In this document: positions 12,601 to 25,280 of the stretch, piece by piece | Position numbering within the stretch: the stretch's first letter is position 1 | How the letters are laid out: each line of letters opens with the position of its first letter | Notes under the pieces: generated by a model | What the model was told of the DNA's origin: nothing | Seen by the model: only the letters and a program-made list of their open reading frames with translations | Database searches by the model: none | NCBI RefSeq assembly: GCF_033118175.1 | Contig: NC_083698.1 | Coordinates: forward strand, 50,199,501 to 50,263,500 | Length of the DNA: 64,000 nt | Reading direction: 5' to 3' | Source of the DNA: Dama dama | Lineage: Eukaryota; Chordata; Mammalia; Artiodactyla; Cervidae | Made by a program: the position numbers and the translations under genes

Positions 12601-13853
12601 AATTCTTGTTAGAGAATATCTAAGTAGTGGAATCATTCACATCCAGCGACTTAGCTGTTGTGGGTTCAGTGGGGGGAAAAATTAAGGTTTTTAGTTTTCT
12701 AGTATCAGAAACAACCTTGAGAGGCATTTATTTGGATGTTGAATACTGAGCCACATATCTACCTCAGTTCACTGCTTTGGATACTCAACTTTGATCAAAT
12801 CCTTCTGCTCAATCCTAACCTTTCAGATAATAGCAACAGAAGAGCAAAATATGTTCTGCAATACTGCAGCTTTTAATGTACAAAAGAAAATACTTTCACC
12901 TTCTGTCTTAAAAAGGAGGCCTAAAATCCCAGTAGTCCGCACATCCACAAACTGGTGATAGTCATTTCCCACATTCATAGTCCCATCTTGATATTCTTTA
13001 AATATGGACAAAATTGCAAACTAAACTAACACCAACTTGCCTTATATAAAATGATAAGAGAAAATAAATAAGGAAAATAAAATCATTCAGCAAAAATGCT
13101 ATAGATATAAGTACACAAAGAAGATAATATGAATAGTTATTTTAGTCCTTGTTTCTGCAAACAGTCACCAGGTCTTAATTATTATTTATAACTTTCTTCA
13201 TTCCTAAACCCTTTTTCAGGCCTCTTTCTCCTTGGGCAACATAACAAGCTGAGATTTTTAATGGTGGAGTGACCCAGACCTTCACACCTGAGGAGTCTGA
13301 GCCTGCATTGATTCTGCATGCTATTTCATTAAGTTTTATAGTTGGACTTGGTGGAAGCAGAATGTGTTCTAGAGGATCTCCTGAGTTGAAGGTGTGCTTC
13401 TCCCTGCCCCTCATGATAACAGCAACCCCTCTTCCCCTTTGTAATAAGGATTAATCACCTCAGAAAACACAATAATCCCCTTTCTCTCTGTTGCTTCAAT
13501 GACACGCATAGCTCAGCATTAAACGGTGGAAGTCTCAAGTTTCAATTAAAAAAATTCATTGATGTGTTCCTGGTAGGAGGATTCACCTCTTGAGTATCAA
13601 GTCCTCTAAATCATCAGAAGCAAAGCCTCAGAAATGAGGAACAAAAATACTGGGTCATTAAACGTACTGAAGCACAAGTGCCGTTGGTACTTCCAGCCTT
13701 TAGTACCCAGACAAGTGTGTTCCAACTATATGAGAAAAAGGAATGCACGTCACTTCCTGGCTGAAAGTATGTGTCATCCTGTAGGGAAGCATTCTATTTT
13801 AGCAAGGTACTGACTTACAGTTTTCAGTGGTTTATTCTATCTTTATAACAGGA
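12601..13853. other. Unrecognised region of moderate GC
   Basis: Less AT-rich than the neighbours, with several open frames of 60-80 codons and none recognisable. One minus-strand frame (13175-13414) contains 'GVKVWVTPP' and 'VAQGE', faintly reminiscent of ERV-L-type polyprotein ends, but this is too weak to call. It could be an old ERV remnant or conserved non-coding DNA. Confidence 0.3.
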
Positions 13854-13866
13854 CCATTGCTTCTGA

Positions 13867-14057
13867 AAGTGAAGTCATTCAGTCATGTCTGACTCTTTGC
13901 CACGCTATGGACTGTAGCTTACCAGGCTTCTCCGTCCATGGGATTTTCCAGGGAAGAGTACTGGAGTGGGTTGCCATTTCCTTCTCCAGGGGATCTTCCT
14001 GACCCAGGGATCGAACCCGGGTCTCCCACATTGTAGGCAGACACTTTACCCTCTGAC
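13867..14057 (-). mobile_element. Bov-tA-type SINE, antisense
   Basis: A full-length SINE with 13-bp duplications at 13854-13866 (ccattgcttctga) and 14058-14070 (ccattgtttctga), one mismatch. The B-box-like stretch near 14010 reads 'ggatcgaacccgggtctcc' on the plus strand. Confidence 0.93.
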
Positions 14058-14070
14058 CCATTGTTTCTGA

Positions 14071-15510
14071 GTATATGCTAAAAAGAATGAATGCCTGAGA
14101 AGTCGGTCGGCACACTTTCTTTCCTATTTCTTCTGTATAATGAATGTTATGGCCAGTCAAGAGTTGTGTTGTGTGATGATACCATGATTTAAAAAGCAAA
14201 CTGTTTAGTAAGTCCAAAAATTCTGTTTACAAGGTAGGCAGTAAAGGCAGATCCATATCCAAAATCAGCCTGCACACTCACTAGTTAGTACACCCACTTC
14301 CTCTTCCACATAGGAGGAATCCAGTATAACCAACTTGTCCCGTTTACTGGCTGTAAACCCGTTTACTGCCCCACCTGGCAATGGGTTTACAGGTTACTTA
14401 GGGCCCACAACCAGCAACAAAGATTCTTGTTTTTCATTAGTGATGGTGATTATTTAGGTAACTCTTGGCCACTAATGTGTCCTCTTCTAAGGCTAACAAG
14501 ATCATAATTGCTTTCAGTTTTACCGCTTCAGGAAACCAATCAAATATTATAATTTTCTGAGTGTTTCTTGTACCAGCATCCTTCACAGTACAGTGTGGAA
14601 AATGGAATAGCACTCAAGGTAGTTAAAGCCAAAGGGTTTTATTATAAGATCTTAAGTGGCTCATAGAACTGTTAGACATCCTGAAGACAATGAATACTCC
14701 TGCAAGTCATAGACACAAAGATAATATCAAGACACTAGGGTGTCTACTAATGTTGTTAGTTTACTAATATCTACTAGTATTGTTGCCAAAAATCCAAATG
14801 TCTCTTCTATGGACTTGCTGACAATAAAATTGAGACAATTGCCAAATTTTTGCCTTTAAATCTTACTCAGGGCCATTTAACTGTTGAAGCATAAATCAAA
14901 AGCAGAATTTAAGCTGCAAAAGAGTCTGGGGGATGTTTTCATCTTTCTAGGCACAGTAGAGGGATTTAGGATGAATATAGAAAGCCAGTGCATCCTATTT
15001 ATGTCCCCCTTCTACACAGAGTTATTCCTCCTCTTTTAGGTTGGTTTATTGGTTGTTGATCAATTGGTTCATTTGTTTATTCCACAACAACCTTGACATT
15101 ATATTCATTTTATTAGAATTCATTTTACCAAGATTTCTTTGATGGAAAGCCTTTGTTTCAGTTTATATCACCAGAGCATGTCACGTCCATAGTAGGAGAC
15201 CAACTAATACATGTTTTCATTGAATTGTTGATAATGCAAGTAGACTGTGTCAAACATTACTTCTACTTTCTCTAAGATTAAAAAAAGACAAACATAGACA
15301 CATCATTGGGTTTTTACTCACTCACTTATTCTTAAAAGAAGAGAGGTGAATCCAACTGGAAGTCTGCCCACAAACACAACCTCTCTTCTTGGGTACCTGT
15401 ATTATTGTATTTTCTTGGTTGTTCCCAGATTTCTGCATTTAGTTGTTCACCTGGAGGACTGTAAATGCAAATTTACATTAGCAGTATAGAACCTTGCTTC
15501 CCTAAATAAG
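14071..15510. other. No gene recognised
   Basis: A small inverted repeat 'tgtaaaccc'/'gggtttaca' occurs near 14352-14391. The stretch 15170-15235 faintly resembles an L2 3' end. Nothing else could be assigned. Confidence 0.45.
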
Positions 15511-15511
15511 A

Positions 15512-15720
15512 AGTGTTAGTTGCTCAGTCATGTCCAGCTCTCTGTGACTCCATGGACTGTGGCCTACCAGGCTGCTCTGTCCATGAAATTCTTCAGGCAA
15601 GAATACTGGAGTGGGTATCCATTTGCTTCTCCAGGGGATCTTCCCAACCCAGGGATTGAACTTGCATGTCTCCTGCCTTGAAGGCAGATTCTTTACCCTA
15701 TGAGCCACCAGGGAAACCCT
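15512..15720 (-). mobile_element. Bov-tA-type SINE, antisense
   Basis: Full-length, from the 'agttgctcagtcatgtcc' tail to 'gagccaccagggaaaccc' at the element's head. It forms a convergent inverted pair with the sense SINE about 260 bp to the right. Confidence 0.94.
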
Positions 15721-15978
15721 TCGCTAGAAAAGCAAATGGCAATTCAAATTCAGTACTTTCCAGCAGAGAAGAAGCTTTTTGTGAAGTTTCTTTTCTATTT
15801 GGTGAAGCTGGTGCACTAGAATAAAGTGTCTGGTCTCTCTGTCCACCTCCTGGCCAGGTGTATCATGTAGCTTCTGTGCTTCCTCCTTGCCTTTCTGCTT
15901 CCTTGTCATGCAAGATCCATGCCTAGGATTGACTGATAAAATATAGAATGCTCAGTTAAATTTTAATGTAAGATAAAC

Positions 15979-16182
15979 AAGTGGCTTAGTGGTGAAGGAT
16001 CTGCCTGCCAATGCAGAAGATACAGGAGACACAGGTTCAATCCCTGGGTCAGGAAGATCCCCTGGAGGAGAAAATGGCAACCCACTCCAGTATTCTTGCC
16101 TGGAGAATTCTATGGACAGAGGAGGCTGGCAGGCTACAGACTATGGGGTTGCAAAGAGTTGGATGCATACACACACAAAACA
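15979..16182 (+). mobile_element. Bov-tA-type SINE, sense
   Basis: Starts at the tRNA-like head ('gtggcttagtggtgaagg', B-box region 'aggttcaatccc' near 16034) and runs through the BovA body to 'gcaaagagttgga'. It is followed by a short CA-rich tail. Confidence 0.93.
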
Positions 16183-16424
16183 ACTACGTTTTAGTATATA
16201 CCCCAAAGCACATTGGAAAATGAAATTGTAGTAAACAGTTTTACATTGTTCATCTAAAATACAAATGTTCCTGGGCATCCTATAGTTTTTTTGTTTGCCA
16301 CATCATGTGAACCTAGTCATACCATGTCCCAGCAGAATTCTCTGCATATGATTGGAAAGCCAATATAGCTTGTGGCATTATTGACTTATTAGGAGACCAT
16401 ATGAAATATCTGAAAGCATCATTT

Positions 16425-16652
16425 TTGAGTCAGATTGCCAGGGTGTACACCTTGGTTCTTTCAGTTATTATTTTACTTTGGATAAGTTACATAAGCTTTC
16501 TATGCTTTAGTTTGCCTTTCCATGAAATTGATCTAATAAGTATACCTACCTCCAGGGTCAATAGGAGCATTAATTGTGATAATTCATATTAAGACTTTGG
16601 AAAAGTATCTGACACATAATAAACTCTCTATAATTATTAAATATTATTATTA
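16425..16652 (+). mobile_element. MIR SINE, sense
   Basis: Order of landmarks follows MIR: 'gagtcagattgccagg', 'ttggataagttacataagc', 'atacctacctccagggt', 'tctgacacataataaact' and a final ATT-rich end. Near full length but diverged. Confidence 0.85.
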
Positions 16653-18427
16653 TTTCTGTTGGGAAACAAGAACATGCCAGGCCTCCCCCAAACAACTAAA
16701 TGGAAATGCTTTTCCTCTAAAACAGTAAAAATGGTCCCAAATTTAAACTCTCCATCTTCCACATAGATTCTCCTTGCCTCCAGTGTTCATGCCTCCAATT
16801 GAAGAGGTGACAGGGGTCTGCCAACCCATCCTCTGATTGCTTCCTGAGAGTCTGAACCATTTTCTCCAGAGAGGAATTTTGAACCAGCCTTCGGTGCCTT
16901 GTCATTTCATCTGCACTAAATCTAGCAGAAAGACGCTGCTATTTCTGACAATGGAAATGATAACCCTTCTCTGGTCCTTTAACTGATGCAGATTAGTGTC
17001 TATTTTTATATTCCTTTGGTCATTTCAGAAGACATGTAGCAGGATGAAAATTAGACCCCTGGACTCGAGTCGTCAGCTATCACAGTATTCCAAAGCATAA
17101 GCAGAATCTTCATTTTGTTTTAATCACTTGACTGCATTGATACTTAATAGCTAGTATGATACTTAAAATTCAGAGAGACAAAGGTGGAGAAAAGATCTTT
17201 CAACATAAGCTTCATTGTCTGACTCATTTCTGTGTTGTTTATAAATTTTGGCTCAAATCTCCTCCCTAGTTCTCTATATGTTAATATATGAAATTCCCTC
17301 TTTCTGCAGTTAATGTAATACAGCTCTAATCCTTATGCAATGATTCTAGCATAGGCTTCTTTCCAGTCCTCTGGAGTTATTTATATGCAATTTTCAAACA
17401 GAGATGATCTTTCCTATATGCACTAATAATATTTACATTTTTAAATGGAACACAGACACAAAGTTGAGGTAAAAGGTTATGAGGTCAAAGAAACACAGAG
17501 ATTAGATCTTTAATCAGGGCAGACTGTTACATACTGAAAATAGCAATATCACATTTTTGCAAATTTCGTGGTCTCGTTGGAGACATAGGTGCCTAACTGA
17601 AAGAGGATTTCTTTTTTTTAAAGAACAACTATGTTCATTAATAACTGTTAAGTAACCTGGATGTAAGTCAGTGGCTATTAGGATAAAAATGCATATATCT
17701 GAACAATTCCTAACAATGAAGTCTAAAACATTATGTGAAATAGATGGAGGTGATAGAATAATATTTCAAAGGAACAGTGATAGCAAAGCAATGTCAAATC
17801 ATAACTAATAGAACTGGTTTTTCAAGGGGTGAAGTTACTATTTTCAAGAACTCTAAATAGTGAACTATTATTTTAATGGTATTGTATACAACTCTTGATG
17901 AATTAAAAAAATTTAAAAACTCAAGACATTGTGGATGAATGCAGAACTAAAGCAAGATATGAAAGTAAAAAACAGACTAACTGATAAATGTCCTTACTTT
18001 CCCTTGGTTCTCTGGACTCATCCCTCCAGAGAATGAGTTTCATGAAAGAGCAGTCTTTAGACCTCCCATTAGCTTGCAGGGGTCTTTTTGCCTTTTTACA
18101 TTAGAATAAGGTTCTGGGTGGAATGGCTGACACTTTGTGCTCTCAACTGTATGAAGTTAGATCTTTTGTAGAGATGATGAATAGCTCCTTCAGTGTCTAA
18201 CAGAAAGTTTCCTAACGTTTATCTCAAGTGGTTGAGGTTTATACCATGGACGTGGAGCATTTGACACATAATGTTCCTTTCTTTTTCACATTGACTCTTG
18301 TTGCAGAGTCTCGTGCCTCCTAATCTGGAGATAAAATATATTTATAATTTACCCTCAGAAAGTGTGACAGCTACCACATTCAACCTCTAAATCTGAGGAA
18401 TGTTGGTCTACCAATGTATGTGCTAGA
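16653..18427. other. No gene recognised
   Basis: AT-rich, with no assigned repeat or exon across about 1.8 kb. Confidence 0.5.
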
Positions 18428-18645
18428 TCAGAGGTCAGCAAAATTTTTCTTTAAATGGACAGACAATAAATATGTTAGGATTTTCAGACCTTATGGTTTC
18501 TGTTGCAGCTACTCATTTCTACCCTTGTAAAGTGAATGCAGCCATAGAAAAGCTAAAGACAAATCCCATGGCTGTGTCCTGATCAAACTGTATTTACCAA
18601 AACAGGTAACAAGACTGTGGACCTTAGTTTTCATTCCCAGTACTA
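18428..18645 (+). mobile_element. hAT-Charlie-type non-autonomous DNA transposon fossil
   Basis: The sequence 'atcagaggtcagcaaa', 'caataaatatgttaggattt', 'cagctactcatttctacc' and 'aactgtatttaccaaaacag' follows a common mammalian hAT MITE whose termini read 'caggggtcggcaaact'. I do not assign the exact subfamily. There is no coding capacity. Confidence 0.8.
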
Positions 18646-20869
18646 GTTAAGTCAGTTTTCAGATAATGAAAGAATAGTTTGGCCTTTTATCTTTTGTAGT
18701 AAAATGTGAAATAGGGGTGCGTTTTGTTTCTTACTTCTCTAAGCCAGATATATGATATACAACTCCTATACCTTTTTTTTTGGCACGTGCATCACTTATA
18801 TGTATAAATCTTAAATTATATTTAAACTTTTATAGATGATTCTTTCATAGTCAAAAGAACTATTTTATAAATATATGCTTTCTAACATCATAGCTATTTC
18901 AAGGAACTCACATCTGTATCTTTTATTTTTATTGAATTTACATAATAAACAGGACAAAGGGGAAGACAAAAATGCTTTTTTTAACCTTAAAAAGGAATGG
19001 CCCTGGATGAATATAATAGCTCATCTCAAACCAGCCTAATATGAAAAAGAAAACAAAAGTTTTGAATAAGAACTGCTTTGATCAGATTTCATCCAATACA
19101 AACTAACAACATTTAAGTTAAAGCATTCAGACAGGCAGAAGAGTAATGAAGAATATATAACATTTCAAAATTAGGTTAGTCCAATTCCATACATCTAAAG
19201 TATGAATAAATTCCATTTGAAACTCTCAATAGAAGTACTGTATATTAGAGAAGAAAAGAGGCACCTTCAGGCTGTTTTTCATAATTTTTCTAATTCATTG
19301 TTTTAATGAAATAGAAGAGTTTGATGGACTAAAAAAGAAGAAGCCCTCTCTGATGAGCTCTGCATTTGCAAATAGTACCTGCCACCTGAATGAAGTACAG
19401 TACTTTGAATGATGGTGATATTGTCAGTGATGCATTTTAAATCAATGTAGCTGTAAAAGATGGCAGGCTCTTTTCTTCATTTCACATTCCCGTATTTACC
19501 ATTTTTTCCCGTGGCCTTTTCCTAGGTAAAAAATAATAAAGGAACTTAGTAAAAAGTGACAATGAGGGGAGAATTTCTGAACTCCAGTTTTATTAATTAG
19601 TATTATTATGTTATTAATTACAACAAACTTTTGACAAGAAATTGTAGCTCTCCTGTAAAGATTAAGAAACATCCTGGTTTATAGCAATAAGTAATACTTC
19701 TGAAATTGCAGCCATCCATGAAGGGAAAGAATAGGGACAAGGTGGTCCCAAGCACTGTTCCTTTTACAGATATACTGTCCCTACAGGTTTTAAAGAGAGC
19801 TCCTCATTTGCAAGAAATGTGTAGTTCTGAATTGGAGAAATATATTCTACATATATTTTTATAGTGCAAAGAATGAGCTGAATCCCAGGAAGAACAGAAA
19901 AAGTTAACTAAGTTATCCATTGGCATCTTCCATCAGAAAATACCAGATACAAGACTCTGGAGGCAGGGTAACTATCCCACATGCCTTCTAAGCCACATGA
20001 TGAGGACAGTTAAGTTATGATATGGAAAAAGAGTAAGATGAGACAAATAGAGCACTTCTGTGTTGGGAAAAGGTGTATTAACAAGAAGAGTCTGAACTTG
20101 AATTGTGAGGCTCAGGAAAATGAGCAATGTTCCTGATAGTGTGGAGAGCAATTAGTCTTTTTCACTGCTAGGTTTGTCCTAGCCCGTAGACCCCTAGTGC
20201 TGCAGCTGTGGAACGGCATCGTCAAAGCTACGCTCTGCCTTCTAATAATTAAAAGATACCAGAGAGTACTGCTTGTCCTGTATTCACTCACTCCTCTGTT
20301 ATAAACATAGAGAAATGAGCCTTTGGGGGAAGCTCAGTGTGTTTTCTGATGAACCAGAAACCACACCGGAATTTCGATACTCAATTTTAGCCCCAGGTTA
20401 AGTCAGGGAGTGCAGTGCCTCAAAATTAGAATAAAATAAAAGAACTCATTAAAGACATGTTATAACCAGGAGCATTAAATCTTAGTTAGATAAGACTTTG
20501 AAAGAAAGTGATAATAAATAACTCTTTCACTGTATCAAGAAATATGTTTTAACTTCTGCCTAAGATACCATTATGTAAGTAAATCTGGTGACTGTCTATA
20601 TGGGGAAATTAGTACTTTTAAAATTTATTTATCTCTACCAAATTTAGAAAGTTTGTTTCCTGATTAGAAATTCTCTCTTTTATATTCCTGGTAGCTACCA
20701 ACAGCATGTGCCTTTTAGGTACTAGAGACTCATGCTTGTTGAGATATTAGTTGATACATTTAGAAAATCTGTTTAGCTGCAAAAAAAAACAGGAAGCCAA
20801 CTGCTTAACAATAAAAAGCAATCGAAAAGAATACTAAAAGTGTATTACCTCTTTGTATCACAGAAGTTT
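18646..20869. other. No gene recognised
   Basis: AT-rich; no repeat family or exon was recognised in about 2.2 kb. Confidence 0.5.
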
Positions 20870-21250
20870 TTTAGTTGTAGGTGATAGAAATAAACTCTAG
20901 ATGATTTAAGAGAAAAATAAATCTCAAGTATACAGCTCTCAAAATCTCTGGTATGATCAGACAAATAGATCTAGGGATTACATGTAGCCAAGGACAAAAC
21001 TGAAATCATCCTGCAAACCTTGTCCTGTGAAACTACCACTGTCATCGCCCTTGGGTGTGGGCAGCCCACCTTCCCCCACTGGCACCCCTGCAGCTGAACT
21101 TGGTATACTGAGGCCAGTAATGCTGCCTGCTACCCCTGCAAAGTGAACATATCCACTGCTGGTTCCACTACCCACGCTTGAAGTGCTCTCTTCATGGTCC
21201 ATATGCTTCCATGTCCCTAGCTCCTGTTAAGATCTAGGGCAGAGTCTAGC
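20870..21250. repeat. Unassigned ancient repeat, copy B
   Basis: The left part ('tgtaggtgatagaaataaac...gatgatttaag') resembles the head of copies at 12110, 22100 and 45835. The right part is G+C richer and has a 74-codon minus-strand frame (20978-21202), serine/glycine rich, with no recognised similarity and not called as a gene. Confidence 0.35.
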
Positions 21251-22099
21251 CTGTAGCCTGACCTACAAGGGAAAATGGGAAAGTAAGTGTGTGGTGACTT
21301 TAAAATTTTATAATGTAGGGCTGGCTCTACCTAATAAGGAGGAGGATGCCCTAGTAGAGGAAAAGGATTGAAATATTTGACAGTCAGAGACAACTGTCCA
21401 CTGCTCCCATAGAATCAGAAGTCCAATGGATGAAGAGTTTTAAGTTGATAATTTTTTAACTCAGCACTTGCAGTAAGAACCTAGATTATTCCCATCTCTT
21501 CCTTCTGCGGTCCTCAATAAGTTGGCCTCTAGTTTTTGCTTTTTTTCTCTTTTTTTCTTAATTGTCTTTCTTCACCTACCCATATGTTTTCTAAGGCACC
21601 TGCAGGATTTCTTCTAAATCAGTCTGTATTCCAGGCCCAGGGAATATACCGAGGGAGAAAACTCTCTGGGCTAAAAACATGAAGTTTTCTGGATGGCTGG
21701 CCTATAGCATCAAGAGAGACATTTGATATACTTTAAAGATATTCACTTAAAAGTGCCAGCCCTGGGAATGAGTGAGCAAGATGTAAAATCACCAAGGATA
21801 AAATTGTTCTTCTTTCATTATTGCTTGAATCCCAGGGGAACAATAACAAAAAGCCTGCAGAAGCCACAAGGACTACTTATTGATATGAAGAAATTCTTGA
21901 AAAGGGTTCTAAGCAAAAGGAAGATGGAGAAAGGGAGGAATAATTTCATTATCTATTATTACTACCTCTACAATCATCCTGTAGGACTCCAACATGTACC
22001 CCACTGAAACTATAGAAACCAACTATTAACATACTAATATTATATAATAACTTTATCCTTTTGAGTCTTAAAGAATATTCTATTAACATAAAACCTTTG
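21251..22099. other. No gene recognised
   Basis: A plus-strand frame of 94 codons (21723-22007) has no recognisable domain. No repeat was assigned. Confidence 0.45.
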
Positions 22100-22520
22100 C
22101 AATTGTAAGTGAAAGATAACTTAATCCAACTGGCTTAAGCCAAAGGAGAACTTATTGGATCACACTATGGAAATGTCTATAGGAGACAGTAAGCACAGTT
22201 TGAGACAGGGGCTTAAATGATACCACCAGGGCCCTGCTTATCTATTTCTACTTCTGTGTTAACTCCAGTCTCAGAAAAGCACCTGTTTGATGGTTACACA
22301 GGGCACAGCAGCTCCTGATTTTATGTTCTTACAACTTAAAGGCCAATAAAAGAAAAATATCAAACTGATTTGTTTCCAGATATTCCAGCAATATCTCATT
22401 GGCTTTGATTACCTCAAATACCCATCCCTGAACCTTCCATTGACTTGGGTAATGTATCTGCTCTGAGAGGTCACAAAGTCATCCCTGGACCCTGGTGGGT
22501 GGTCAATTCAACTGAAAAAG
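22100..22520. repeat. Unassigned ancient repeat, copy C
   Basis: This copy shows the family best: 'tgtaagtgaaagataac', 'caactggcttaagccaaagg', 'gaacttattggatcac', and far downstream 'cccatccctgaacc' and 'catccctggaccctggtgg'. The same order occurs in old mammalian repeats I have seen, but I cannot name the family with confidence. Confidence 0.5.
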
Positions 22521-22804
22521 CCCAGAAACTGAGAGAAAGTGAGAAGATATTTTCTCAGAAGGAAGTTTGACCAAGGTTTCAAAAACAAAAAGCAAAACAA
22601 CAAAAAAGGCAAATGATTGCTGAGAATAAAAATAAAGATGTCCCCTAATAATTTATCAACAATTATCTAAACTCTAAAAGGCAAAGATTAGAAAGAAGGT
22701 AAATATTTAGGGGAGAAAAGAGTGGATAAAAGGAGTGGATAGTGGTTGGAGATGGTTAAGAGCATAAAAGACAAAACCTAACTTACAAATTGAATGTCCA
22801 TAGT

Positions 22805-23003
22805 GAGCACTGGCGGCTCAGACGCTAAAGAATCTGCCTGCAATGCAGGAGACCCAGGTTCGATCCATGGGTCAGAAAGATCCCCTGAAGAAGGAAATGA
22901 CAACCCCCTCCAGTAGTCTTGTCTGGAAAATCCCATGGGACAGAGGAGCCTGGCGGGCTACAGTCCATTGTGTCCCAAAGGGTTGGACACGACTGAGTGA
23001 CTT
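22805..23003 (+). mobile_element. Bov-tA-type SINE, sense
   Basis: Complete head ('ggcggctcagacgctaaag', 'aggttcgatcc' near 22857), body and 'gttggacacgactgagtgac' end. It lies about 530 bp from an antisense SINE at 23533. Confidence 0.94.
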
Positions 23004-23174
23004 ATGGTTACAGTAACACAGCACGCACTGAAAGGAGAGAAGCCTCTGGACTTTTCTGTAGGACTCCAAACCTATAGAAATAAGAAGTCATTTTAAATCT
23101 AGATCTAAAACTATTTTTCTTTAAATCTGAAGGGGCAGATTTCTGAAATTCGGGGCAATTATTATTTTTATTTG

Positions 23175-23500
23175 TTAACATTCAGTATTTATTAAGAACT
23201 TACTGTGTGCTAGTTTCTATCCTAAATGTCTACATGTGTCTAGTAATAATAGGAGGACAGGCCCTGAGATGAGACTACTTGTATTTTAATACTCACTTGA
23301 CAATTTATGAGCTTATGACTTTGGGCAGATAGCTTTAAACTCTCTATGGTTACCATTTCCTTACCAATAAAATGGAGAGAGAAAGAATATGTCATTCATA
23401 GGGTTGTTGGGAGGATTAAATAACTTAAAACATTTAGAAATTTACTTACACAAAGTAATTGGTAAGTAAATAATTATAAGCATTAAGTATTGCTGTTATT
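23175..23500 (+). mobile_element. MIR-type SINE, sense
   Basis: Landmarks 'tgactttgggcagatagc', 'ttaccaataaaatggagag' and 'cagggttgttgggaggattaaa'-like sequence near 23397 follow the MIR core. The first 65 bp ('tatttattaagaacttactg') looks like a separate old LINE2/MIR 3' end in the opposite sense. Confidence 0.75.
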
Positions 23501-23532
23501 AAGTATTAATTTTAAGTCTCAAAACCTATGTT

Positions 23533-23730
23533 CTTGTTTAGTCACTCAGTCATGTCCAACTCTTTGCAACCCCATGGAGCGTAGCCTCCCAGACTCCTCA
23601 GTCCATGGGATTCTCTAGGCAAGAATACTGGAGTGTGTTGCCATTTCCTCCTCCAGGGGATCTTCCCTACCCAGGGATCGAACCTGCATCTCCTGCATTG
23701 GCAGGCAGATTCTTTACTGCTGAGCCATCA
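23533..23730 (-). mobile_element. Bov-tA-type SINE, antisense
   Basis: Full-length antisense copy ending at 'ttactgctgagccatca', where the head is slightly worn. Confidence 0.93.
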
Positions 23731-23784
23731 TATGCACATCTGTGCTCTTTCCAAATCCAATGCCAGCAGCCATACAGTTGATGC

Positions 23785-23905
23785 TATTATTGTATACAAG
23801 GAAACTACAGAAAAAGAGATTAAATAATCTTTCAAGTTGCATACACAGCAAATTTAATTGATTTGAGTTGGCATCAGAATCCAGGTGTCTCTATTACGTA
23901 ACCTT
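23785..23905 (-). mobile_element. MIR remnant, antisense (weak)
   Basis: 'aaggaaactacagaaaaagag', written loosely, followed by 'attaaataatctttcaagttgc', resembles the reverse complement of the MIR core. It is diverged and uncertain. Confidence 0.45.
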
Positions 23906-25174
23906 TGTTGTAAATCACGAATTAAACAGCTTTAGGATAGGTCTTCTGCCAGAATTCAGGACTGCACACAGAGAGGACATAGAAGGGAAAACACAGCTGG
24001 GCTCTCTACCTTCTTTTTTTTTCCCAGTATATTTCATGATTCATGATCTTCAGAAGCAACATAGATCATTGTACATTAAATAATATAGATTGTGGTCTGG
24101 GGAATACTTAGTCTCATGTAGGCAAGAAACAATCCACATTCTCATTTCAAATTCAAATTTGGCCATAGCCTGAAAATAATAGTAACTTCAAGTTCCACTC
24201 AAAAATGTAATAATAGATCAATCAACCAGGTAGCCTGCATACCATTAAAGACTTAATTTGCTGGGACCAGAAGTCCACCTTTTTCAGTTAAAATAAGACT
24301 AATGCTTGGCATATCAATATTTAAGCTGAATCTATTTTTATTAATTAGGATTTGAAGGTTGTCAGAAACACACTGCAAATCGTCAATTACCTTGTACCTG
24401 GGATGTCCCTTATAGGAGTATCACATTATACAGACATAAAAAATTTAAAAATAAAGTGGTCTGCGCAGGAAAATCTTCATTTAAAATTGAAAGAATGAAA
24501 ATTAACCCTATTCTTTAAGAGGCCTTATATTTAACTTTGTGTCTATCTAGGTTTTAAAACTATTAAAGAATATCATACATACCAGTTCTTTTTGTTCTAC
24601 CTAATCCAATTGAATCTACTTTAAATAGCCATAATTGGTGATTTTCCAGATCAAAGGCCTTCCTCAAATCAATGAGCAGAGCTTGTCTATATTGATTACT
24701 AGCCATGCCTATGAAAATATCATTCGTTATCTCGGGAATGATAGTGGAATGAAGAGGCTAACACCAAATTGGAAGAAAATCAATGAGTTTCATGTAGATA
24801 AAAATAAGCATGTTACCTGAGAAGAGAACATCAATTTTTTATGGACCCTGGACCAAACAGTAAAGGAAAAAAATATCTAGTAGTTCACTCCTCTGAACAC
24901 TCAGAATGTCTTCTTATTCACAGTGGAACTTCTAACCTAGCAGAATTTCATCAAAGAGATAAGCAATGAAAAGGGTTGAGAATTCTTAATTTCTATTGAT
25001 TATTATCAAAATATTTCTACATTTTGTTTTTTAAAGTCTTAGACTCACTTTCTCCACGTATTTAGAAAAAAACAATAAAAATGCTTGATTTTTCTGCAGA
25101 ACCTAGTCTCACATAACTGTTCTGTATCCTGAAAGCTATGGCTTCTGCTGTGTTAAAATAAACTGACTAAAGGG
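23906..25174. other. No gene recognised
   Basis: AT-rich, with no assigned repeat or exon. Confidence 0.5.
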
Positions 25175-25280
25175 AAAGTGCTGCTCGCTCAGTCACTCAA
25201 CTCTTTGCAGCCCTGGGGACTGTAGCCTGCCAGGCTCCTCTGTGCATGGAATTCTCTAGGCAAGAATGCTGGGGTGGGTT

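Noticed and set aside
13175..13414. ERV-L polyprotein end
   Set aside because: Only two short strings look reminiscent; too weak without a profile search.
14352..14391. Inverted repeat as a terminator or regulatory hairpin
   Set aside because: Nine-bp arms in eukaryotic intergenic DNA are expected by chance.
20978..21202. Serine/glycine-rich 74-codon frame
   Set aside because: Low-complexity composition, no domain, and within a suspected old repeat.
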